Shown here: piece after piece, positions 1 through 5,375 of the stretch
Numbering within the stretch: the stretch's first letter is position 1
Layout: the number at the start of each line of letters is the position of its first letter
Assembly (NCBI GenBank): GCA_007123065.1
Contig: SKSI01000042.1
Coordinates: 1-5,375 of the forward strand
Length of the DNA: 5,375 bases
From: Bacteroidales bacterium
Lineage (GTDB): Bacteria > Bacteroidota > Bacteroidia > Bacteroidales > UBA7960
Direction of reading: 5' to 3'
Notes under the pieces: model-generated
Database searches by the model: none
Told to the model about the DNA's origin: nothing
What the model saw: only the letters and a program-made list of their open reading frames with translations
Translations under genes and position numbers: made by a program

Positions 1-193
1 ATTTGAACCTTTGATTTATTTAAAACATACACCGCCTCTTAATTATACCATGGGTTACTGAATGAAAGCCTGAAATTTGAATTACTTTTAAAGGGATACC
101 CCAAGTTTAGGAATATTTGCAAAATATTGTTAAATTAGCCAAAAACAACAACAAAACAGGCTTGCTCAAGGGCTGATTATATATAACCAGGCT
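1..193. other. Non-coding leader upstream of the first gene
   Basis: No coding region of useful length lies here; the ATGs near 50 and 62 run into stops after two or three codons. The stretch is AT-rich. It contains an inverted repeat at 112-128 (listed separately) and an A/C-rich tract at about 139-158. I looked for the Bacteroidota promoter pattern (TAnnTTTG at -7 with a TTG-type element at -33). Only one-mismatch -7 look-alikes are present, at 72-79 and 112-119, and neither has a convincing -33 partner at the right spacing. A promoter for the downstream genes probably lies in or upstream of this stretch, but I cannot place it. Confidence 0.6.
112..128. repeat. Short AT-rich inverted repeat upstream of gene 1
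   Basis: AATATTT (112-118) and AAATATT (122-128) are perfect 7-base inverted copies separated by GCA, about 65 bases before the first start codon. It could be a regulator-binding half-site pair or part of a promoter region. With AT-only arms in AT-rich DNA it could also be chance. No T-run follows, so it is not a terminator. Confidence 0.35.
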
Positions 194-2035
194 ATGAAAA
201 ACGCACTTTTCCTTAAGGGAACCCTCCTTTTAACAATTTCGTTTATTATTGGTTTTTGCGCCGTGCACGGCCAGAGCATTGACTTCATCCGCACCTCCGG
301 AAACTACTACTTCGGCACAGGAAGCGGAAGCAACTACCAGACAGCGCGTCGCAATGCCCTGGCAGAACTGTCAGAAAGCATTTCAGTGCAGATACAAAGC
401 GATTTCACGCAGGTGGTGCAAGATACCGGCGACGATGTCGAGATTTATGCCGAAAGCGTAGTGAACACCTATTCCAGCGCCGTGATCAACCGTTACGAGC
501 AAAGGCTGCTCAAAGAAGAGCCCGGGCACGTGGAGGTACTGGTTTACATCACCAGGGAAGATATGCAGGAAGCTTTCCGTCAGCGCGAGCAGATGATACA
601 TGACTTTGTGCTGCTTGCCAATACAGCCCGCGAAGAGCGGCGTATCGCCGATGCCCTTCGCTACAACTACTGGGCGCTGGTGCTGGCACGCAGCCATCCC
701 GACAACACCCGTCTGCGCTTCCACTTTGGCGGAGAATACGAAATGCCACTGATGCTCACCCTCAACGACCGTATTAGTCGCATCTTTTCATTCCTGAGGG
801 CAGAAATAGCCTCTGTGGAAGAGCGTGAACACCCACCACAAAAAAGGGTTTACCTGAATTTTTATTACCGCGACAAACCCGTTCAGGATCTGGACTACAC
901 CTACTGGCTTGGGGATGGACTTTCGGGCATTTACAGCGCTTCAAACGGGATGGGTTATGCTTTGCTCGATGGTGTAGCCGCCACCGAGTTCAACACCCTC
1001 CGTCTTCGCATCGAATATGAATACACCAACAAGGCACACCTGGAACCTGAAGTGGACATGATGGTCCAAAGCGTGATTCTTCCATACTTTGAACGTGCAG
1101 AGATGCGCATAGAGTTTGCAGACAAAAGAACGGCTCCTGTCACTGACCCTCAGGCAACTCCCCTGATTCACGACAGTGTCCCCAATTATGAAACCTATCA
1201 CAATGCAGTTGAATCTGTGGTTGACGCCATTCGTACCGGAAATCATCAAAGTGTAAGAAACCAGTTTACCCCTTTGGGCTACACAATTTTTCAACGCCTT
1301 ATTGCCCAGGGCAACGTAAAGGTGCTCGAAAACCACAGGGACACCTTGCGCATGATGCAGGTAGGCAACGAGGTGATGGTACGTTCGGTGCCTATGCTGT
1401 TTTCATACCATAATAACCGTGAGCGCTTTATTGAAAACGTGGTTTTTTCCCTCGACAAAGAAGGTAAGATAAGCGGTTTGTCTTATGCCCTGAGCGATAT
1501 TGCCATCAACGATATCCTTAATAAACCCGCCGGTTTTGGCTCAGAAGAAGACAAATACTTTATGATTAAGTTTATGGAAGACTACAAAACCGCTTTTGCA
1601 TTGCAGCGCATTGACTACCTGGATGCCATATTCGATGAGAATGCGCTGATTATTGTGGGTAACGTCGTAGAGCGCTCCATCGAACCGGTTGAAAACGTGG
1701 CAGGAATGTATGGCAACCTGTCCAGTACGGAAATAGAATATATCAGGCTTTCAAAGTCTGAGTATATCAGTCGCTTAAGAAGAATATTCCAGCGCAATGA
1801 GTTCATCAACATCCGTTTTGAAGACAACCAGATACGCAAGACACAGCGCGATGATAAGGTGTATGGCATCCAGATCGCCCAGCATTATTATTCATCTACA
1901 TACGCTGACAAAGGATACTTGTTTTTGATGATTGATCTGAATGATACGCTTAACCCAAAAATATATGTAAGAACCTGGCAGCCCGAAAAGAATCCCGATG
2001 GAAGCATTTACGGACTGGAGGATTTCAGGTTTTAA
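194..2035 (+). CDS. Exported LPP20-like protein with tandem NTF2-like C-terminal domains
   Basis: A 613-residue exported protein of unknown exact role. Residues 1-26 form a signal peptide with a basic start, a hydrophobic core at about 10-24 and likely cleavage at HG|QS; this supports the 194 start although no Shine-Dalgarno sequence precedes it. Residues about 30-125 resemble the LPP20-like module: the glycine-rich strand YYFGTGSGS (38-46), then a helix with spaced alanines (TARRNALAEL, 50-59), and a closing strand VEVLVYIT (113-120). Residues 130-170 are helical and TPR-like (RIADALRYNYWALVLARS). Residues about 215-278 are beta-rich. Residues 331-440 and 452-597 both look like NTF2/SnoaL-type folds. 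The second has the helix DYKTAFALQRIDYLDAIFDE, the strand ALIIVGNV, a Y-x-x-x-L-R-R-x-F segment (524-532) and a final block GYLFLMIDL...PKIYVRTWQP. C22 does not sit in a proper lipobox, so it is probably periplasmic or outer-membrane associated rather than a lipoprotein. The LPP20 call is moderate, the NTF2 calls are inferred from pattern, and no catalytic residues are evident. Confidence 0.8.
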   Translation: MKNALFLKGTLLLTISFIIGFCAVHGQSIDFIRTSGNYYFGTGSGSNYQTARRNALAELSESISVQIQSDFTQVVQDTGDDVEIYAESVVNTYSSAVINRYEQRLLKEEPGHVEVLVYITREDMQEAFRQREQMIHDFVLLANTAREERRIADALRYNYWALVLARSHPDNTRLRFHFGGEYEMPLMLTLNDRISRIFSFLRAEIASVEEREHPPQKRVYLNFYYRDKPVQDLDYTYWLGDGLSGIYSASNGMGYALLDGVAATEFNTLRLRIEYEYTNKAHLEPEVDMMVQSVILPYFERAEMRIEFADKRTAPVTDPQATPLIHDSVPNYETYHNAVESVVDAIRTGNHQSVRNQFTPLGYTIFQRLIAQGNVKVLENHRDTLRMMQVGNEVMVRSVPMLFSYHNNRERFIENVVFSLDKEGKISGLSYALSDIAINDILNKPAGFGSEEDKYFMIKFMEDYKTAFALQRIDYLDAIFDENALIIVGNVVERSIEPVENVAGMYGNLSSTEIEYIRLSKSEYISRLRRIFQRNEFINIRFEDNQIRKTQRDDKVYGIQIAQHYYSSTYADKGYLFLMIDLNDTLNPKIYVRTWQPEKNPDGSIYGLEDFRF

Positions 2036-2111
2036 TGAAATTGATTAACAAAGGGTTTTGTCAATAATCCGGTAAAGGAGTTCGGACATTTTTTTTTAAG
2101 CACTGATAAAT
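2036..2111 (+). promoter_or_regulatory. Gap between genes 1 and 2 with two weak hairpins and a T-run
   Basis: Immediately after the first stop, ATTG (2040-2043) and ACAAA (2048-2052) can pair with TTTGT (2057-2061) and CAAT (2062-2065), giving nine pairs interrupted by a four-base bulge. Next, TCCGG (2068-2072) can pair with TCGGA (2082-2086) including one G-U pair, and nine T (2089-2097) follow after two bases. This layout is like a Rho-independent terminator, but the stem is very weak, so it may only attenuate or be chance. AAAGGAG at 2074-2080 looks like a Shine-Dalgarno sequence but is 31 bases before the next start, too far to serve it. No promoter motif is recognisable. Confidence 0.35.
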
Positions 2112-3185
2112 ATGAAAAAGGTTCTGCCTGTACTGCTTTTTTTTGCCTGTTTCCCGTTTTTGTTATTTGGACAAAGTCAAAGACCCCGTCATGAACAGGA
2201 GCTGGAAAGAAATTATCAGGAATTTAAGAAGTTGTTTAATTCTGAAGCAGCTCTTCAGAAACCAGATACAGTCGAGGATCATCGAATAGGAAATTTCTTA
2301 CATCCGGAGCAATTGCCCAATTGGGTGTTCCCTTTAAGCCAAGAATGCAAGGACAGTCTTTATATTATTGGGGTGTCTGATCCGGGAATGGATGAAGATA
2401 CCGGGAAGATCATAGCGCTTCAACGTGCTTTGACCATGTTTATGCTTAGCACAGATGCCGGCGTTGCTAATATGAGAGAATATTATGGTGTAGAAAGGGA
2501 TGCTGGGGTTCAAAACAGATATAGTGAATTTACAGGGATTAACATTCGGTGCTTTTTAGGCATAAACGAACTGAATATTATAAACACCCACCATACACAG
2601 TTTGGAGAGACAATCCTATTGGTGAGCATTCCTAAAAATCGTAAACCGTGTAATGATCAAGAAAATAATACATTATGGCAATTGAAGGCAGGATTGTATT
2701 CACGTGCTACAGCTTCAGGCAATCGTATTCAGATCGATGAACAACTTAACATGGATGTGTATACGGACAATGATACTGTAAATGCGTATTATTCGCATCA
2801 ATACAAAAAAATAAATCGCATAACAAACACGCTGACCAAACTAAGCGGAGATACTATTTCTGATATGCCCGCGCAAAACCTTCGATATACCCGGCAATCC
2901 AATACACCAGACCCTTCAGCAGCTGATGATCATATTCTTATGAAACAGCCACTGCACAATGGGTTATGGCATGCCATGCTGACAATAATGTTGGGCACGG
3001 TTGCCGACATGGCTCATACAGGCAGCATCCATTTCAAACAAGTTGGTGATCTGTATCAAAGCCTGATGATGTCGTTAAGCACGGAGCTGGTAAGCACCAC
3101 CATAACATTACCGGCTCTTGAATTTTCTATCGACAACAATCATCTTTATGTTGCTCCAGCGCCCATAAACACCATCAATGAATAA
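2112..3185 (+). CDS. Exported protein of unknown function with a divergent LPP20-like module
   Basis: A 357-residue protein that I do not recognise as a named family. Residues 1-20 are a strong signal peptide (KK then LPVLLFFACFPFLLFG), likely cut at FG|QS, which fixes the start at 2112; there is no Shine-Dalgarno sequence. A charged helix with Glu, Arg and Lys follows (about 27-48). Residues about 69-173 have the order expected of an LPP20-like fold: NWVFPL (70-75), a glycine strand YIIGVSDPGMD (84-94), an alanine-spaced helix IALQRALTMFML (101-112), a Tyr-containing turn (MREYYG), then the strand ETILLVSI (166-173). Residues 187-260 are of mixed character. Residues 281-330 form helices (LWHAMLTIMLGTVADM; LYQSLMMSLSTELV), and the C-terminus ends in beta strands (ALEFSIDNNHLYVAP). 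The mature protein has three cysteines (79, 147, 180). It lies 76 nt after the LPP20-like gene and 60 nt before the PEGA gene, which suggests a shared envelope role. Its DNA is more AT-rich than the GC-rich parts of both neighbours. That it is a real secreted protein is fairly sure; the domain assignment is inference. Confidence 0.75.
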   Translation: MKKVLPVLLFFACFPFLLFGQSQRPRHEQELERNYQEFKKLFNSEAALQKPDTVEDHRIGNFLHPEQLPNWVFPLSQECKDSLYIIGVSDPGMDEDTGKIIALQRALTMFMLSTDAGVANMREYYGVERDAGVQNRYSEFTGINIRCFLGINELNIINTHHTQFGETILLVSIPKNRKPCNDQENNTLWQLKAGLYSRATASGNRIQIDEQLNMDVYTDNDTVNAYYSHQYKKINRITNTLTKLSGDTISDMPAQNLRYTRQSNTPDPSAADDHILMKQPLHNGLWHAMLTIMLGTVADMAHTGSIHFKQVGDLYQSLMMSLSTELVSTTITLPALEFSIDNNHLYVAPAPINTINE

Positions 3186-3245
3186 TCAAAAAAACCTAAA
3201 TCCATATATCGCAAAACGAAATTGTATTTATTATAAAATGGCACA
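3186..3245 (+). promoter_or_regulatory. AT-rich leader of the PEGA gene
   Basis: This 60-base gap is extremely AT-rich: positions 3181-3240 contain 12 G/C in 60 by hand count, whereas 3301-3360, just inside the next gene, contain 41 in 60. There is no Shine-Dalgarno sequence before the start at 3246, as is usual for Bacteroidota, where AT-rich unstructured leaders are thought to serve. An ATG at 3238 is out of frame and meets a stop after two further codons. I see no clear TAnnTTTG promoter motif and no terminator. Confidence 0.4.
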
Positions 3246-5252
3246 ATGAAATATTTGATACTTATTGTTTTGATACTCTGGATGATGCCGGGACTCTCCG
3301 CCCAGGAGTTCGACGTCCGCTCCTTCGCCGCTGACCCCACTGATCTAGCCGCTCGGCGCTACGAAAAACGAACGGTGAACGACGAGCCGGCGGCACTGGT
3401 GAAAGTTATTACCAACATCAACGGAATGCTATTCGATTCGAACATCGGCATTGTGGATGTTGAACATAAAGATGAAGGTTATTGGGTATATGTTGCCCCT
3501 CGGGAGCGGCGCATAACGCTGATGGCATCCTCATACATCCCAAAGGACGTGGAGCTGCCCGAACCTGCACAACCAAACATGGTTTACCGCATGGTGGTAG
3601 CCACAAAGGGCATTGCCATGCCCACCACTGACCTTATGCAGGTCACCTTCCGGATAAACCAGGATAATGTGCTGATTCAAACGGGTAACATGGCACCTGT
3701 GTTGTCTCCGGGAAGAAACTCCGTTCACAGCCTTGCTAAGGGGCAACATAGTTTTCGCTTTATTAAGGATGGTTTTGCAGAACTCACCCAGACCATTGAT
3801 GTGCAGGAAGACAAAGTAATAGACATTACACTTGAACCCGGAGAGGCAACCACCACACTGGCTCTGCCAGGCTATATCATAATTGAAAGTGACCCTCCTG
3901 GCGCTGAAGTCTATTTAAACGAACAGCGGGTGGGAACAACACCCTACCAGGGACGACAACTTGCCGGCAACTATTCGCTAATGCTTAGTCATCCAATGTA
4001 TCACGAGCATAACCAGCAGTTTTTGTTGGGTGAGGGTGCGACGGTAAATCTCCCCGTGGTTGAAATGAAACCCCGCTTTGGATACTTTAAGGTCAATTCG
4101 ACACCTTCAGGGGCAGAAGTTTTGCTTGATGGACGTGCACTGGGCACAAGCCCGCTTCCCCGTGGAGAAATCAGCAGCGGTCAGCATGAGCTGAAAATCC
4201 GAAAAGCCCTCTACCACGAGTATACCGAAACATTTTTTATTGAAGATGGTGATGACAAACAGTTTGACATTAACCTTAGAGCAGCTTTCGGACATCTTTT
4301 GATCACCTCTGACCCTAACGGTGCTGATGTTTTTCTGGATGGCAGGCAGGTTGGCACTACACCTTATGAGAATCTTCAACAGCCCTCCGGCCGCTATAAT
4401 GTGCGACTTTCAAAAGACCTCTATTCGGATGCCAATGAACAAATAGTAGTCAGTGATTCAGAAAAAACAGAGCGTTTTATAGCTATGAGTATGAATTTCG
4501 GCACCCTTGAAGTAACTGCCGAAGGGGCGGAAATTTACATAGATGGTCGCCGCGTGGCAACAGGTAACTGGCGTGCGAACCTTTCACCGGGCCAATACAG
4601 TCTAAGAGCCACACAAGATTTGCATACCGATGACGAACGGGAGGTGTTCGTGGTGGTTGGACAAACTGAAAATATCAATCTGACACCACGTCCGCGCCAG
4701 GGAGTTTTAAGCATAGAAACACAGCCTTTTGAAACCAGGGGCGCGGAAATTTTTATTGATGGAAGGAAACGCTCAGAAACCACCCCTGCGGTGTTGCCAC
4801 TTCTAATTGGCAGTTACGATGTAAGCGTGGTTAAGGATGGCTTTTTAGAGGCTAATGAGACAGTAGAGATTCGGGAAGGACTTGAGCATGAGCTAACCTT
4901 CACCATGCAGACCTTTGAGGGTAGCATGCTGCAGCAAGTGCAACGGCACAAAAGGTCAAAACGGTGGTACGGCACGGCAGCTTTGGCGACAGCAGGGGCA
5001 GGGGCGTATTTTCAGTATTCGACCATGCAGCTGGCCGATGAATACAAAACAGCTACTTCGGATGCAACCAGCATTTACAACCGTTATGAGCAGCATCAAC
5101 TGATTTCTTATGTGGCCTTTGGCGTGGCGGTTCCGCTGGGTGTTATGATGCTTGTGAAATCAGGCCAGCAGCGCCGTTTGCAGCGTGAGGTTGACATGGC
5201 CTTTGTTCCGGTTGATGGCGGCGGGTTTTTTACATTGCGCGTTGGTTTTTAA
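3246..5252 (+). CDS. Exported PEGA-repeat protein with C-terminal hydrophobic hairpin
   Basis: A 668-residue envelope protein, probably a binding or scaffold protein and not an enzyme. Residues 1-19 are a signal peptide (LILIVLILWMMPGLSA) with likely cleavage at SA|QE. Residues 20-120 form an N-terminal domain (FDVRSFAADPTDLAARRYE; ALVKVITN; EGYWVYVAP; RRITLMASSY; VYRMVVAT) of the kind I associate with Bacteroidota PEGA proteins. Residues about 131-199 look like a degenerate PEGA module (GQHSFRFIKDGF, then a closing strand). Five clear modules follow at about 208-276, 278-346, 348-416, 418-483 and 485-555, each with the core GAEVYLDGxxxGTTP or a variant. Residues 566-574 are basic (QRHKRSKRW). 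Hydrophobic segments at about 575-590 and 620-637 flank a Tyr/Glu-rich linker, and the end (FVPVDGGGFFTLRVGF) looks like a beta strand finishing in Phe. PEGA modules are beta units found in many surface and envelope proteins. Being last of three same-strand genes, it may act with the two LPP20-like proteins. The PEGA call is firm; the ligand is unknown. Confidence 0.92.
   Translation: MKYLILIVLILWMMPGLSAQEFDVRSFAADPTDLAARRYEKRTVNDEPAALVKVITNINGMLFDSNIGIVDVEHKDEGYWVYVAPRERRITLMASSYIPKDVELPEPAQPNMVYRMVVATKGIAMPTTDLMQVTFRINQDNVLIQTGNMAPVLSPGRNSVHSLAKGQHSFRFIKDGFAELTQTIDVQEDKVIDITLEPGEATTTLALPGYIIIESDPPGAEVYLNEQRVGTTPYQGRQLAGNYSLMLSHPMYHEHNQQFLLGEGATVNLPVVEMKPRFGYFKVNSTPSGAEVLLDGRALGTSPLPRGEISSGQHELKIRKALYHEYTETFFIEDGDDKQFDINLRAAFGHLLITSDPNGADVFLDGRQVGTTPYENLQQPSGRYNVRLSKDLYSDANEQIVVSDSEKTERFIAMSMNFGTLEVTAEGAEIYIDGRRVATGNWRANLSPGQYSLRATQDLHTDDEREVFVVVGQTENINLTPRPRQGVLSIETQPFETRGAEIFIDGRKRSETTPAVLPLLIGSYDVSVVKDGFLEANETVEIREGLEHELTFTMQTFEGSMLQQVQRHKRSKRWYGTAALATAGAGAYFQYSTMQLADEYKTATSDATSIYNRYEQHQLISYVAFGVAVPLGVMMLVKSGQQRRLQREVDMAFVPVDGGGFFTLRVGF
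3636..4910 (+). repeat. Coding tandem array of PEGA modules (about 70 codons each)
   Basis: Equivalent GY/GH/GT/GV positions that start each clear module fall at residues 209, 279, 349, 419 and 486, a spacing of 70, 70, 70 and 67. Core motifs are GAEVYLNEQRVGTTPY, GAEVLLDGRALGTSPL, GADVFLDGRQVGTTPY, GAEIYIDGRRVATGNW and GAEIFIDGRKRSETTP. Each is followed by a G-x-Y/H strand and a Tyr/His/Phe-plus-acidic segment (YHEHNQQF, YHEYTETF, YSDANEQI, HTDDEREVF, FLEANETV). The fourth lacks the SDP approach and the GTTP; the fifth carries an insertion before its GA core. A degenerate unit precedes the array (3636-3842). The repeats have diverged in DNA sequence, so this is an old duplication and not a recent expansion. 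Confidence 0.85.
4965..5159 (+). other. Predicted membrane-associated helical hairpin in the PEGA protein
   Basis: Residues 574-638 hold two hydrophobic stretches, WYGTAALATAGAGAYFQY and ISYVAFGVAVPLGVMMLV, separated by about 28 polar residues rich in Tyr, Asp and Glu. Basic clusters lie on both outer sides (QRHKRSKR before, KSGQQRRLQR after). The layout resembles C-terminal hairpin regions of other Bacteroidota envelope proteins, including DUF5683-type ones; that comparison is from memory and weak. It could anchor the repeat array in a membrane or mediate oligomerisation. Confidence 0.5.
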
Positions 5253-5261
5253 ACGCGTTTA
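5250..5261. repeat. 12-base perfect palindrome over the stop codon of the PEGA gene
   Basis: TAAACGCGTTTA is a perfect palindrome whose first three bases are the stop codon. It has no loop and no T-run beyond it, so it is not a standard terminator. It could be a binding site for a dimeric protein or chance. Confidence 0.4.
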
Positions 5262-5272
5262 GTATGCGCCTG

Positions 5273-5307
5273 GGTTAAAGGATGATGGGTGTATTTGTAG
5301 TTTAACC
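5273..5307. repeat. Inverted repeat downstream of the PEGA gene
   Basis: GGTTAAA (5273-5279) and TTTAACC (5301-5307) are perfect 7-base inverted copies with a 21-base spacer. As RNA this would be a weak hairpin with a large loop and no trailing U-tract. The right arm overlaps the start of the CACAAAG-type repeat tract. It may contribute to 3' end formation, but the evidence is thin. Confidence 0.3.
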
Positions 5308-5341
5308 ACAATGACACGGAGGACACAAAGGAAGCACAAAG
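5304..5341. repeat. CACAAAG-type short tandem motif tract
   Basis: Four imperfect 9-base units lie almost back to back: ACCACAATG (5305-5313), ACACGGAGG (5314-5322), ACACAAAGG (5323-5331) and AGCACAAAG (5333-5341), with one extra base before the last. On the other strand it reads as CTTTGTG-type units leading into GGTTAAA. I recall this pattern as a short interspersed element in Bacteroidota and some other genomes, often mistranslated into N-H-x-D-T-E-D-T-K type peptides before unrelated genes; that is memory, not a search. One forward frame here does read NHNDTEDTKEAQR without a start codon. It is not a CRISPR, because there are no unique spacers. Confidence 0.6.
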
Positions 5342-5375
5342 AAAATGCCACACATTCTACCTGAAAGCAGTGTAA

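Noticed and set aside
72..119. Bacteroidota-type promoter (TAnnTTTG) upstream of the first gene
   Set aside because: Both candidates (72-79 and 112-119) miss one of the core bases and have no -33 element at a sensible distance, so calling one would be guesswork.
236..274. Lipoprotein signal (Cys22) in the first protein
   Set aside because: The residues before the cysteine are IIGF. The -1 position is Phe, which does not fit a lipobox, and a normal signal peptidase I site HG|QS follows.
249..461. Plus-strand frame of 70 codons overlapping the start of the first gene
   Set aside because: It is a shifted-frame shadow of the GC-rich 5' part of the first gene, with Ala/Thr-rich low-complexity translation and no supporting signal.
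941..1336. Open frame of 131 codons on the minus strand
   Set aside because: It lies wholly inside the first gene on the opposite strand and has no signal peptide or family pattern. The plus-strand frame has clear domain content across the same bases.
2074..2080. AAAGGAG as the ribosome binding site of the second gene
   Set aside because: It lies 31 bases before the start codon at 2112, and no in-frame start lies closer. Bacteroidota genes usually do not depend on such sites.
4107..4379. Open frame of 90 codons on the minus strand within the PEGA gene
   Set aside because: It is antisense to clear PEGA modules, and its translation shows no recognisable motif. The other minus-strand frames at 383-724, 1615-1869, 3146-3340 and 4535-4783 were dropped for the same kind of reason.
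5304..5375. CRISPR array or short coding gene at the 3' end
   Set aside because: The repeat units are 9 bases with no spacers, which excludes CRISPR. The ATG at 5311 gives only a 17-residue basic peptide before a stop, and the reading resembles known mistranslations of this repeat.

Overview
The window reads as chromosomal DNA of a member of the Bacteroidota (Bacteroidetes). The evidence is indirect. All three proteins start with signal peptides that end in the G/A-Q pattern common in that phylum (HG|QS, FG|QS, SA|QE). The start codons have AT-rich leaders and no usable Shine-Dalgarno sequence. The protein families (LPP20-like with NTF2-like tails, and PEGA arrays with a characteristic N-terminal domain) are ones I associate with Bacteroidota. 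No rRNA, tRNA, transposase or CRISPR array is visible, and genus or species cannot be named.

Layout: positions 1-193 are non-coding leader DNA with one short AT-rich inverted repeat and no promoter I can support. Three genes then run in the same direction. The first (194-2035) encodes a 613-residue exported protein with an N-terminal LPP20-like module, a helical segment, a beta-rich segment and two probable NTF2-like domains. A 76-nt gap holds two weak hairpins and a run of nine T. The second gene (2112-3185) encodes a 357-residue exported protein that I cannot assign to a named family, although residues about 69-173 look like a divergent LPP20-like module. After a 60-nt, very AT-rich gap comes the third gene (3246-5252), a 668-residue exported protein with five clear PEGA modules, a sixth degenerate one, and a C-terminal hydrophobic hairpin followed by a beta-type tail. 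The last 123 bases hold a 12-base palindrome over the stop codon, a 7-bp inverted repeat, and a purine-rich CACAAAG-type short repeat tract that ends near the window edge.

How the genes may work together: all three products should leave the cytoplasm, and all lack enzymatic motifs that I can see. Two appear to carry related LPP20-like modules, and the third is an array of small beta modules of the kind used for binding or scaffolding at the envelope. The simplest inference is one cell-envelope assembly made of two LPP20-like partners plus a PEGA scaffold. Nothing in the window tells what it binds or senses. Co-transcription is plausible from orientation and short gaps, but the T-run in the first gap leaves room for partial termination there. 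The middle gene is clearly more AT-rich than the GC-rich parts of its neighbours and may have a separate history.
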